A stretch of 64,000 nt of DNA from Fragilaria crotonensis (taxonomy: Eukaryota > Bacillariophyta > Fragilariophyceae > Fragilariales > Fragilariaceae). Every line of letters starts with the position of its first letter. Within the stretch, counting starts at the first letter, position 1. Positions 40,421-49,731 of the stretch are shown here, piece after piece. A program made the position numbers and the translations under genes. The notes below the pieces were generated by a model that made no database searches, was not told where the DNA came from, and was given only the letters and a program-made list of their open reading frames with translations. The stretch lies in assembly GCA_022925895.1 (NCBI GenBank), contig JAKSYS010000102.1, positions 1-64,000 on the forward strand, given 5' to 3'.

Positions 40421-41158
40421 TCATAGAGCGGTCGCAAAAGTTGGGATATTGCAAATGATATCAGCAAGTTCAGGCGGTTGATGAGGGCATGAAGATGTTT
40501 GTCCCTGAATATAAAGGCGGATGAGGTACATCATTTTGAAGGCATAAAGGATGGATAGGCTGCATTCATGTCCAAAGGATCCAGGTTCATAGTCACTTAA
40601 AAGGGATACAAATAATGATGGGGTGCCATTGGTGAGTTGAGATCTGTGCTCAGAAGAAAGATTGTCCATGACCAAATTGGTAGTTCTGTTGAAAGTGTGT
40701 TGGATGCATTGAATGAATTCCTCTTGATTGGGGTCTTTGTCAGATCCAGCAATAAGAATGGGATAAAGATTGCACATCAGGTGGCAAAGATGTTCGGTCG
40801 TCAAGTCGCAAATGCATTGTTTTGTGATTGGATTTGACTGAATATAACGTAGACAGAAGCTTGCAGCTGTGATGCTTGAATCAACACATGTTGGAAGGTT
40901 GCACATGGTGATTGGCCCATTGATATCATCTTGAAGAGTTGCATCAGCATAGAAAAAGAAGTGAGGCATGTGGATTGGTTCTGGAATCCAAATCAGAATG
41001 GTGTTGCAAAAAGGGAACATGATGGATTGGGTCCAAGACATTGTCTTCAGGGCAAGGGGTGTGCAGTTTGTCAAGGCAATATGGGAGCTCCAAAGTTTCA
41101 TCATCATCAGATAGCTCAAGAAATGCTGTGATTCCAGTTGATGTGGAAAGACAATCAA
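40421..41158 (-). CDS. Family X ORF B (right copy), cut by E4
   Basis: The C-terminal 160 residues match 34399-34884 almost exactly. The N-terminal part (L-E-S-Q-H-F-L-S-Y-L-M-M-M-K) runs straight into the E4 insertion point at 41160, so the open frame's start is an effect of the insertion. Unrecognised protein. Confidence 0.45.
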   Translation of the reverse strand: MIVFPHQLESQHFLSYLMMMKLWSSHIALTNCTPLALKTMSWTQSIMFPFCNTILIWIPEPIHMPHFFFYADATLQDDINGPITMCNLPTCVDSSITAASFCLRYIQSNPITKQCICDLTTEHLCHLMCNLYPILIAGSDKDPNQEEFIQCIQHTFNRTTNLVMDNLSSEHRSQLTNGTPSLFVSLLSDYEPGSFGHECSLSILYAFKMMYLIRLYIQGQTSSCPHQPPELADIICNIPTFATAL

Positions 41159-41160
41159 AG

Positions 41161-41703
41161 TAAAACAATATCTTCAGGATTGAGGGTACTCTACCTCTCC
41201 TATCGTCCAAAGTTCCACGCGTCTTCAACCGTCCGTCAGTCAACCAAAGTTTCTCCGGTGAGTCCCGTTTCGAGGCAACACGTCAGCGCTCTCATAATAT
41301 CTACGAGTCATTGCTCTTCGGAACGCGGAGAATTGTTCCGCGGAGCCAGCCGGTCTCAACAAGAACACAAACAAGTGCATCACTTTATGTTCATATTACA
41401 TGCTCCAGATTCATGTTATATTCACAAGATTCTCTGGGATTCAGTACAAGTCTAACAACAAGCTACAGAAAGGATTCTGAAGAACCCAGAAAGAACAAAC
41501 AAAGAACAAGAAGAACAAGGAAAGTGCAGTGAAGGGAGCTCCTTTCAATCTTGCCAAAGGCAGATCAATCCTGCCAAATTCATATTATAAATAAGCTCAC
41601 AATTAGTAAAACAGATTTCTACAAAGAGTACAAACGCTCCTACGATAACTAATTCGTCGTTTAGCCCTTGTTTGCGGTCTCGAACACTGCGAATAAAACT
41701 TTA
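41161..41703 (+). repeat. 5' LTR of E4
   Basis: 543 bp, starts TAAAACAATATCTTC and ends ATAAAACTTTA. Nearly identical to 47175-47718. The ends TAAA/TTTA form a 4-bp inverted repeat. Confidence 0.93.
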
Positions 41704-41717
41704 CGCTTCCTCTGCGC
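41704..41717 (+). other. Primer-binding site of E4 (initiator tRNA-Met, internal)
   Basis: CGCTTCCTCTGCGC begins at the base after the LTR. Its complement GCGCAGAGGAAGCG closely resembles the D-arm of eukaryotic initiator tRNA-Met. Priming from an internal (half-tRNA) site of initiator tRNA-Met is established for Drosophila copia and yeast Ty5. The match to the host tRNA is inferred, not checked. Confidence 0.65.
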
Positions 41718-41817
41718 TAAGTACAAGCCAAGTGCTTCATTCTTTGACCTTCAAGCTCACCTGCAGGCCCAGTGCTGCATCTCAAGTCAAGTACTTCATT
41801 TGAGCTTCAAGGTCCCC

Positions 41818-42990
41818 ATGGCTGCTCCAGCCCCTCATTTTGCATTGGCTCCAGCCTTTGCTAATCCTGATGTCCTCAACTACTCAGAGCAGGCTGCTGC
41901 CAAGCTCTTCAAGTCTGGTACTGAGGCTTTGTCCATCAAGTTTGACTGCAAGTCAGACAATCTTCAGCTCTTCCTTGATCAAACCAGGGATAGATCCATA
42001 GTCTTTGATTGGCTCAACATCTTGAGCATTCCCATTCAAGGAAATGTGGCTAACTCCAAGGATCTCATTGAGTCTTATGGAGAGATCTCCTATGAGGAGG
42101 TCAGAGCACATGCCCTCACCTACATGCATGAGGATGCCAGGGAAGCTCAAGATTCCTTCATGATGTACCATTGTCTCATGAACTCTTTGACTGATGCTGC
42201 TCAAAAGCAGGTCAGGACCAGAGGCAATGTTCATCCCTTCATCTTTGGAGGTAAAGGATCTGGTCCAGTCCTTCTCAAGGTCATTATCATGGTCTCACAT
42301 GTGGATACTAGAGCCACCATCACTAGTGTCCGGACCAAGCTCTCCAGTCTCGATCATGCCATGCGCGACATCGATTCTGATATTGAACTCTTCAATGACT
42401 ATGTCCTTGGATTGGTCAGCAAGCTCTCTGCCAGGGGTGAACAAACCCAAGATCTCCTGGTGAATCTCTTTAAAGGTTACAAGGCCTGCAAGGATGCTGA
42501 GTTTGTGGACTACATCAAGAAGAAGGAAGACTTCTATGAAGAAGGTGGCCAAGTTGAGTATCAACAACTCATGGACTGGGCTCTCAACAAGTTCAAAACC
42601 AGGAAAGAGTCAGAGCAGTGGTGCCTCAAGACTACAGAGGAGGAAACTATCATTGCCTTGCAATCCCAAGTCAAAACCCTCATGTCCAATCAGAAGAAAC
42701 CTAATCCAGCAAGTGGCAAGGCCAGTGGAGGTGGAAAGAAGGACAACAAGCAGGGAAACAAGAAAGACAAGGGTAAAGGCAAGTTCAGAGTTGAGGATCT
42801 TCCAGCATGGGTACATGTTCATCCCAAGGAAGGAGAGAAGCAGTCCAAGACTGTTGAAGGCAAGGACTACCATTGGTGCCCCAATCACAACAGGTGGACC
42901 AGACACAAGCCTTCTGACTGTAAGGGTATTGGTTTCAAAGGTGGTCCCAAGAGGGGATCAAGGCAACAAGAGTCAAGACTCCAAGCCTAA
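41818..42990 (+). CDS. E4 Gag
   Basis: 390 codons from the first good ATG (M-A-A-P-A-P-H-F-A-L); the open frame reaches back to 41668. A helical capsid-like region lies over residues 20-330 and a Lys-rich linker (G-G-G-K-K-D-N-K-Q-G-N-K-K-D-K-G-K-G-K) follows. Near the end is a zinc-knuckle-like cluster W-C-P-N-H-N-R-W-T-R-H-K-P-S-D-C (C-x2-H-x5-H-x4-C, differing from canonical CCHC). Gag and Pol are in different frames. Fossil part. Confidence 0.8.
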   Translation: MAAPAPHFALAPAFANPDVLNYSEQAAAKLFKSGTEALSIKFDCKSDNLQLFLDQTRDRSIVFDWLNILSIPIQGNVANSKDLIESYGEISYEEVRAHALTYMHEDAREAQDSFMMYHCLMNSLTDAAQKQVRTRGNVHPFIFGGKGSGPVLLKVIIMVSHVDTRATITSVRTKLSSLDHAMRDIDSDIELFNDYVLGLVSKLSARGEQTQDLLVNLFKGYKACKDAEFVDYIKKKEDFYEEGGQVEYQQLMDWALNKFKTRKESEQWCLKTTEEETIIALQSQVKTLMSNQKKPNPASGKASGGGKKDNKQGNKKDKGKGKFRVEDLPAWVHVHPKEGEKQSKTVEGKDYHWCPNHNRWTRHKPSDCKGIGFKGGPKRGSRQQESRLQA

Positions 42991-43051
42991 CATGAAACTG
43001 GCCAAAGCTCTCGCAGCTATCTCCGATGATGAGGAATGATGGGGACGCCCA

Positions 43052-45574
43052 ATGGACTGCGTGTTCATTGGGCTTTGGATATTCAAGTGGTGGCAGAAAT
43101 GGTGCGCAGACGTGTGCTACCTCTTCAGCCATGGCTTGAAGGCCATTGTCCAATCTGTTCAGGTGTGGGTTACCAATCCAAATTCAAGCAAGGCCTCAGG
43201 AAAGGTGAGAAATTGGAAGGTGCACCCAGTCACAGTGTCTGAATATGTCAAGTCATGGATGCATGATGGAAGTTTCAGCATGCAACCAAGACCAAGACCT
43301 TGGATGAAGGGCAAAGGGCCAAGATACAAAAGAAATTCCACCCAACTCAACTGCCTCACAGCAGTCATTGCAATGAAGGCAAGGCAGGCCCACCATGATG
43401 AAGCAGCAAGCTTTGATACTGATTCCAAGGCTATCAGGATTGACAACTGTGCATCCTATTGCATCTCCAATGACAAGAAAGACTTCATCACTCCTCTCAA
43501 GAGGGTCAACAAAAAGTTGAAGGGGTTGGGTGGAACACTCACTGAGATCTACTCAGGCACCATCAAGTGGTCAATTGAAGATGATACAGGAGTCCCTCAT
43601 GACATTGTCATTCCACATGGGCTCTATGTCAAGGATTCACCTTCAAAGCTGTTGTCTCCACAGCATTGGGCCCAGACTGCCCAAGACTTCAAGCCTTTGC
43701 CAAGAGGCACATGGTGTGCAACATACCATGACAGCATTCAACTACACTGGGCTCAAAGACAGCACACCAAAACAGTGAGGTTGAACCAAGGGAGTGGCAA
43801 CATTGCAACCATGTATACTGCTCCAAGCTACAAGGCTTTCACCACCTTCTGCAACATGTGTGAGGTGGGACTGGATGAGGATGATCCAATCATCAACATG
43901 GAAACCCATCTCATCCCTGATGATGAAAATGAAGATTGTCATGAACCTCTTCATCAACCAGAGGCACCAGATACCTCATCTCAAGGGGTGGATTGGAGTC
44001 AACCTCCAAATACACCAGTCTCATTTGATCTTGATGCCAAGAACCGCCCTGACTTGCCAGCCATCATTGAAGATGAAGAGGATACTGCTTTCCAAGAGAA
44101 ACCAGCTGCAGAATTCCTTCGCTGGCATCACAAGCTGAACCACATGTCAGGAGCCAAAATGCAAAGCATGGCCAAGCGCGGTTTGCTCCCAAAGAAGTTG
44201 GCAAAATGCCAAATCCCAGCATGCACAAGCTGCTTGTATGGGAAAGCCACCAGGAGACCCTGGAGGACCAAGCCCAAACTTGGTCAGCAAGGTGGCAAGC
44301 TCAGGACAGCGACGGAGCCAGGACAGTGCATCAGCGTCGACCAATTGGAGTCCACAACTCCAGGGCTCATTGCCCAAATCAAGGGTTGGCTTACCAAGAA
44401 GAGGTACAGGGTGGCAACAATCTTTGTTGATCACTTCAGTGGTCTGTCTTACATCCATCTTCAGAAGTCAACCAATGCAGATGAAACTCTTGAAGCAAAG
44501 ATGGCATTTGAGAGGTATGCAACCAAGTTCAAGGTCCAAGTCAAGAGTTATCAAGCTGACAATGGCAGATTTGCTGAGAACAAGTTCATGGCAGCCATCA
44601 AGGAATCTGGCCAGACAATCACTTTCTGTGGAGTCAATGCTCATTTCCAAAATGCTGTGGCAGAAAGAAGGATCAGGACATTGCAAGATCAAGCCAGGAC
44701 CATGATGATTCATGCTCAACACAGGTGGCCCAAGGCTATTGATGCTCATCTCTGGCCTTATGCCCTCAGGGTTGCCAATGAGGTTCACAATTCAACACCA
44801 ACAATTGGAAGGGAGGATCTCAAGTCTCCATTTGAGTTGTTTGCAAAGTCAGAGGTCATGCCTAACCTCAATCATTTTCAACCTTTTGGGTGTCCAGTCT
44901 TTGTCCTTGACAACAAAATGCAATCTGGAAACAAGCTACCCAAGTGGGAAGTCCGCTCACGCATTGGGGTCTACCTCGGGATGTCCATTCAACACGCAAG
45001 GAGTGTCGCATTGGTTCTCAACCTCAAGACTGGTCATGTCTCGCCCCAATTCCATGTCACCTTTGATCCAAAGTTTGAAACTGTCAGAGGCACGCTTGGA
45101 AACTTGTCGCCGCCCTCAGAATGGCAAAAGTTGTGTGGATTCAAGTCATCATTGCCATCAACCAAGCTCCAAACTCCCAAGCAAGATGATCAGGGTCAAT
45201 CATTGAAGCAATCAAAGGACTCTCAACCATTCATGGAGTTTGATTTGGAGCCAGGAGTTCAAGTCAATGAGGGAGGATGGCAAGCATCACAAACACCACT
45301 TCCAGACTCTGAGGGAGAGCAAGGTCAAGAACCTCCAACACTCAGGAGATCTCCCAGGCTCAACAAAATTCCAGACAACAAGCCTCAAGACAGAACATCC
45401 AAGGTCCTGGAGGTCTGGTATGACCTGGAGGCCAAGCTTGAAGACAAGATCCTTACCATGTTGCATATGAAACTATCAAGGAGTGGACAGACATTGATGA
45501 TGGAGAGCAGCATCCTATGCTTGCTTATGCTGCTTCAGCAGATCCTGACACAATGTACTACCATGAGGCCATGA
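43052..45574 (+). CDS. E4 Pol: protease and integrase
   Basis: 840 codons. The protease-like site I-D-N-C-A-S-Y-C-I-S-N-D is near residues 131-142 (Asn-Cys in place of Ser-Gly). The pre-integrase HHCC finger (R-W-H-H-K-L-N-H-M and C-Q-I-P-A-C-T-S-C) is near residue 355-395. The integrase core follows with S-V-D-Q-L-E, Y-Q-A-D-N-G-R-F and A-V-A-E-R-R-I-R-T, then the copia G-x-Y-L-G block. The C-terminal linker is Pro/Gln/Asp-rich. Fossil part. Confidence 0.85.
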   Translation: MDCVFIGLWIFKWWQKWCADVCYLFSHGLKAIVQSVQVWVTNPNSSKASGKVRNWKVHPVTVSEYVKSWMHDGSFSMQPRPRPWMKGKGPRYKRNSTQLNCLTAVIAMKARQAHHDEAASFDTDSKAIRIDNCASYCISNDKKDFITPLKRVNKKLKGLGGTLTEIYSGTIKWSIEDDTGVPHDIVIPHGLYVKDSPSKLLSPQHWAQTAQDFKPLPRGTWCATYHDSIQLHWAQRQHTKTVRLNQGSGNIATMYTAPSYKAFTTFCNMCEVGLDEDDPIINMETHLIPDDENEDCHEPLHQPEAPDTSSQGVDWSQPPNTPVSFDLDAKNRPDLPAIIEDEEDTAFQEKPAAEFLRWHHKLNHMSGAKMQSMAKRGLLPKKLAKCQIPACTSCLYGKATRRPWRTKPKLGQQGGKLRTATEPGQCISVDQLESTTPGLIAQIKGWLTKKRYRVATIFVDHFSGLSYIHLQKSTNADETLEAKMAFERYATKFKVQVKSYQADNGRFAENKFMAAIKESGQTITFCGVNAHFQNAVAERRIRTLQDQARTMMIHAQHRWPKAIDAHLWPYALRVANEVHNSTPTIGREDLKSPFELFAKSEVMPNLNHFQPFGCPVFVLDNKMQSGNKLPKWEVRSRIGVYLGMSIQHARSVALVLNLKTGHVSPQFHVTFDPKFETVRGTLGNLSPPSEWQKLCGFKSSLPSTKLQTPKQDDQGQSLKQSKDSQPFMEFDLEPGVQVNEGGWQASQTPLPDSEGEQGQEPPTLRRSPRLNKIPDNKPQDRTSKVLEVWYDLEAKLEDKILTMLHMKLSRSGQTLMMESSILCLLMLLQQILTQCTTMRP

Positions 45575-45641
45575 GGGAGCCAGACAGGCAGGAGTTCATC
45601 AAGGCAATGGTGAAGGAAGTCCAAAGTCACACCAAAACGGA

Positions 45642-47144
45642 GTGTGGGAACTCGTTCCAAGGTCATCCATACCGCCAGGCACCAAGGTCCTTCCAGCAGT
45701 GTGGGCCATGAAGCGCAAGCGCCGAATTGCCACAAGAGAAGTTTACAAGTGGAAGGCAAGGCTCAACATTGATGGCTCCAAGCAAGAGGAAGGTGTCAAC
45801 TACTGGGAAACATTCTCACCTGTGGCATCATGGGCAGCCATCAGGATGGTGCTCATTACAACCTTGATTCATGGATGGTACACCAAACAAATCGATTTTG
45901 TGTTGGCCTACACCCAAGCAGAGGTGGAGTGTGAACTCTACATGGCCATCCCAAAAGGCTTTGAGGTAGAGGGGGACTATGTACTCAAGCTGAAGAAGAA
46001 TCTCTTTGGTCAGAAGCAAGCTGGCAGAGTGTGGAACCAGCATCTGGTGGACAAGCTCAGGGAGGTTGGTTTCATTCCAAGTGAGATTGATGAATGCCTC
46101 TTCTACAAAGGGAAGTCAGTTTTTGTTCTCTACACGGATGATTCCATTCTGGCAGGACCAGATGATCAAGAGTTGGAAGACATTATCCAAGAGATGAAGT
46201 CAGTTGGCCTTGACCTTACAGTGGAAGGAGACATCTCAGACTTTCTTGGAGTTCAAATTGACAGAGTCAATGCAACCACCTTCAACCTCTCTCAACCTCA
46301 CCTCATCAATGATGTCATCAAAGAGCTCAGACTGGATGGGAAGAATGTGGCAATCAAGAAAACCACTGGAGCTTCAAGCAAGACTCTCACCAGGCATCTG
46401 GATTCTCCACCATTTGATGATCACTTCAATTATCGCCGTGTTATCGGTCAGATGAACTATCTGGAGAAGTGTTCAAGGCTTGACATCTCATGTGCAGTCC
46501 ACCAAGGAGCAAGGTTTGTGTCCAACCCAAGGTTTCAACATGGCAAGGCATTGAAGTGGCTGGGAAGGTACCTGGTTGGTTCAAGGGACAAAGGCATGAT
46601 CTATTCTCCCAGCAATCAAAGCTTTGATGTCTATGTGGATGCATCATTCACAGGGGATTGGGACCCAGAGAATGCAGAATGGGATCCAGACACAGCAAGG
46701 TCAAGAACTGGCTATGTCATCCTCTATGCCTCATGTCCAGTCATCTGGGCATCCAAACTTCAAACAGAGATTGCTCTCTCTACAACTGAGAGTGAGTATC
46801 TGGCAATATCAACAGCCACCAGAGAGGTGCTTCCATTGATGGAATTGATACAAGAGATGCAGGAGAAGGGTTGTGGATTGACTGCAACAACACCTCAGCT
46901 TCATTGCAGGGTATTTGAAGACAACACTGGTGCTGTGGAGTTGGCCTCAAGCGTCAAGAATCCGAAAATGCGTCCACGCACGCGCCACATCAATACCAAG
47001 TATCATCATTTCAGGAACAAGGTTCAAGATGGTACCATCTCCATTCATCCAATCTCTACTGAAGACATGCTTGCAGATATCCTCACCAAGATTTGCAATG
47101 AGGAGATTCATACCAAGCTTCGCAAGCAATTGATGGGCTGGTAA
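45642..47144 (+). CDS. E4 Pol: reverse transcriptase and RNase H
   Basis: 500 codons. Copia RT motifs: K-W-K-A-R-L-N-I-D-G, E-T-F-S-P-V-A-S-W, I-D-F-V-L-A-Y-T-Q-A, L-K-K-N-L-F-G-Q-K-Q-A-G and the catalytic L-Y-T-D-D-S-I-L (Y-T-D-D in place of Y-V-D-D). RNase H: Y-V-D-A-S-F-T-G-D-W, S-T-T-E-S-E-Y-L-A, F-E-D-N-T-G-A and the end motif M-L-A-D-I-L-T-K. Ends M-G-W, then the purine tract. Fossil part. Confidence 0.9.
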   Translation: MWELVPRSSIPPGTKVLPAVWAMKRKRRIATREVYKWKARLNIDGSKQEEGVNYWETFSPVASWAAIRMVLITTLIHGWYTKQIDFVLAYTQAEVECELYMAIPKGFEVEGDYVLKLKKNLFGQKQAGRVWNQHLVDKLREVGFIPSEIDECLFYKGKSVFVLYTDDSILAGPDDQELEDIIQEMKSVGLDLTVEGDISDFLGVQIDRVNATTFNLSQPHLINDVIKELRLDGKNVAIKKTTGASSKTLTRHLDSPPFDDHFNYRRVIGQMNYLEKCSRLDISCAVHQGARFVSNPRFQHGKALKWLGRYLVGSRDKGMIYSPSNQSFDVYVDASFTGDWDPENAEWDPDTARSRTGYVILYASCPVIWASKLQTEIALSTTESEYLAISTATREVLPLMELIQEMQEKGCGLTATTPQLHCRVFEDNTGAVELASSVKNPKMRPRTRHINTKYHHFRNKVQDGTISIHPISTEDMLADILTKICNEEIHTKLRKQLMGW

Positions 47145-47174
47145 CTTCAGGACTACGTCGAGCGAGTGAGGGAG

Positions 47175-47718
47175 TAAAACAATATCTTCAGGATTGAGGG
47201 TACTCTACCTCTCCTATCGTCCAAAGTTCCACGCGTCTTCAACCGTCCGTCAGTCAACCAAAGTTTCTCCGGTGAGTCCCGTTTCGAGGCAACACGTCAG
47301 CGCTCTCATAATATCTACGAGTCATTGCTCTTCGGAACGCGGAGAATTGTTCCGCGCGGAGCCAGCCGGTCTCAACAAGAACACAAACAAGTGCATCACT
47401 TTATGTTCATATTACATGCTCCAGATTCATGTTATATTCACAAGATTCTCTGGGATTCAGTACAAGTCTAACAACAAGCTACAGAAAGGATTCTGAAGAA
47501 CCCAGAAAGAACAAACAAAGAACAAGAAGAACAAGGAAAGTGCAGTGAAGGAGCTCCTTTCAATCTTGCCAAAGGCAGATCAATCCTGCCAAATTCATAT
47601 TATAAATAAGCTCACAATTAGTAAAACAGATTTCTACAAAGAGTACAAACGCTCCTACGATAACTAATTCGTCGTTTAGCCCTTGTTTGCGGTCTCGAAC
47701 ACTGCGAATAAAACTTTA
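47175..47718 (+). repeat. 3' LTR of E4
   Basis: 544 bp, preceded by the purine tract GTGAGGGAG and followed by the target duplication CAAAG, then by family X sequence. Confidence 0.93.
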
Positions 47719-48483
47719 CAAAGGTACTGTCATGGCTGCTGCTCAAATTGGAAAACAAGGGACTGAAAAGTTCTGAATTGAGACTGATTGCTGGAGATGG
47801 TGGTGCATCAAGATTCCTGGGTCCAGGGGTGTTGAAGGTTTTCAAATAATTGTCTCCACATGGTTGTGTTCTGTTTCTGCTTGAAGGTGTTGTAGGGGTC
47901 TCAGTTTCATCATCATCAATTGAAATGGTGAATGGGATTGCAGCATTGATAGGTGGCTTGACATAAAAAGGGTTGGCAACATTGATGGGAGTTGCAAATT
48001 GCTTGGACTTGGTTGGGGGTAGAGGCCTTGTTGGTCTTGGAATATTTTTTCGTCATTTTTATGTTCTTGGTTGTTGTCATCCTGTCCATGACAATTAGGG
48101 AGTCCATAGTTTTAACTGTGAAGGAATCTGGGATAAATGAACTGTCTGTGCTGTCATCATTGTCTGAGGAATCTGGGACTGAGCAGGGGAGGCTTTGATT
48201 TATTGGGGGTGCACCAAGTTGTTTTTGAAGTTCCTTTTTATCGCCGTTGCTTTGTTCTTCAACTTCAACAATGTCTGTAGGAACTTTTTGTGCTTTGGTG
48301 GGCAATGTCTGATAGCGAACGGAAAGGCATAATTGTTTGGGACACGGGCAGTAGATGGAGAAGACACTTGAAGCATTAACTACGTCACTATCATCGTCGT
48401 CGTCGTCGTCATCCAAATCGTCATCGCAATAAATGTTGGTCGTGGAGCGCGCTGGAACGTCGTCAGACGCGTCAGTCATTTCG

Positions 48484-49731
48484 TCATCGTCCACGGGATC
48501 GCCGTTTGTAATTAGGAACACGAGCATGGCCGTTAGGTTGGGCACAAATTGGACGTTGGTAATTAGGAAGGGGGACGTCAGAGGGCGGGGTTGGCGCGCG
48601 CGGGCGGATAGGCGTGGGTAGGATCTCAAAACCGGTCGGGCGCAAGATGACGTTTGCGTTATGGGGAAAAATATGGACGGACGGGCTGCCAAATGTCGCA
48701 GCTGCAGTACTGAAAAAAATCTGTACGATCGTCGTGGAAATGTCATTGGCAGTTCGGCGCGGGGGTCCAATATGTCCCAAGTCCAGGACTCTTGGGAGCT
48801 GATGGTGTGAATCACCATGATCATGGTCGTGGTCGGAAATTGGGAATTGGGGGTCCGCCATGGGGTCGCTTTGAGCGGCGATATCTCGGGATTGGTCGCT
48901 CCGATTTTCGTAAGTGATAGCTTGTTTTGCGGGTCTTGGAACGCCGGAGGAGTTATTGACTTTACGTTTTGTCGTGCGAGTCGCCGCAGGTCCCACGTAA
49001 TTGATTTCGTGCGTTCCACTTTCACGAACGTGACGGCGAGTTTTGTAACGAATCTCTGGCTGTTTTTGCGTCTGAAAACGCATTCTTTTCGCAGGGGGAA
49101 CATCAGGGGAAGAAGCAGGGACGTCTGAGTCATTGAATTGTCGCTTCCTGGTGGATTTTGGGCAAGTCAAGGCGGGAATTTTTCGATCTTCGTCGCTCCG
49201 AATACTGTAATCGTCGTCTTTATCGTCGTCGTCGACGTCGCTTTCGTCGAATAAACCTGTCTGGGGTTGGTTGCTGCGCGCAGGGGTGTAATGGTGAGTG
49301 CCCTGGATGTCTGGAATGTACTCCTCTTTGATTTTCTTCATTGTATGAGTTGGGAAGCGCTCTGGAGTCGCGCTGTCGATGGCCTCGGCATGATTCGCCG
49401 CTTCATCGTTGTCGTCGTCGTCGGTTTCGGTGGCTCTGGTTGAATGGTTGCGCCCAATAGGAGTAGTTGTGATGCCCTGGATGTATGGATGAGTCTTTGG
49501 ATTGAAGTTGGTGGCGTGGGAAGACTTGTTCTTGCGCTCGGAGTTGGCGCGTTCCATGGCCTCGGCGATGACGGCCGCTTCATCGGTGTCGGATTCGTAG
49601 GTAGTTGCAGCATGAGTTGGAAGCTTCTTGTTCTTTTTCATTGTAGTGTGTTGGTGGCCCAATTTGGCTCTCTTAGAGCGAGTTAGATAAAGGGTGGGAT
49701 GGGTGGGCGTAGGCGGCAGGAATGTTGACAT
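48484..49731 (-). CDS. Family X ORF A (right copy), 415 aa
   Basis: Longer open version of ORF A: N-terminal basic/acidic repeats, Asp-rich middle (E-S-D-V-D-D-D-D-K-D-D), basic patch P-A-K-R-M-R-F-Q, and a more ordered C-terminal portion containing G-H-I-G-P-P-R-R-T-A-N-D and S-V-H-I-F-P-H-N-A-N-V-I-L-R-P-T. No family recognised. Part of the mobile element by context. Confidence 0.5.
   Translation of the reverse strand: MSTFLPPTPTHPTLYLTRSKRAKLGHQHTTMKKNKKLPTHAATTYESDTDEAAVIAEAMERANSERKNKSSHATNFNPKTHPYIQGITTTPIGRNHSTRATETDDDDNDEAANHAEAIDSATPERFPTHTMKKIKEEYIPDIQGTHHYTPARSNQPQTGLFDESDVDDDDKDDDYSIRSDEDRKIPALTCPKSTRKRQFNDSDVPASSPDVPPAKRMRFQTQKQPEIRYKTRRHVRESGTHEINYVGPAATRTTKRKVNNSSGVPRPAKQAITYENRSDQSRDIAAQSDPMADPQFPISDHDHDHGDSHHQLPRVLDLGHIGPPRRTANDISTTIVQIFFSTAAATFGSPSVHIFPHNANVILRPTGFEILPTPIRPRAPTPPSDVPLPNYQRPICAQPNGHARVPNYKRRSRGR

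Larger units (their letters stand above)
41161..47718 (+). mobile_element. E4: nearly whole Ty1/copia element
   Basis: LTRs 41161-41703 and 47175-47718, flanked by a 5-bp target duplication CAAAG (41156-41160 and 47719-47723). LTR ends are TAAAAC...CTTTA, not TG...CA. Primer-binding site CGCTTCCTCTGCGC (41704-41717) right after the 5' LTR; purine tract GTGAGGGAG right before the 3' LTR. Gag, protease, integrase, RT and RNase H are all recognisable. About one or two breaks only, and the LTRs differ by two tiny indels: a very recent insertion into the right copy of family X. Confidence 0.93.
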
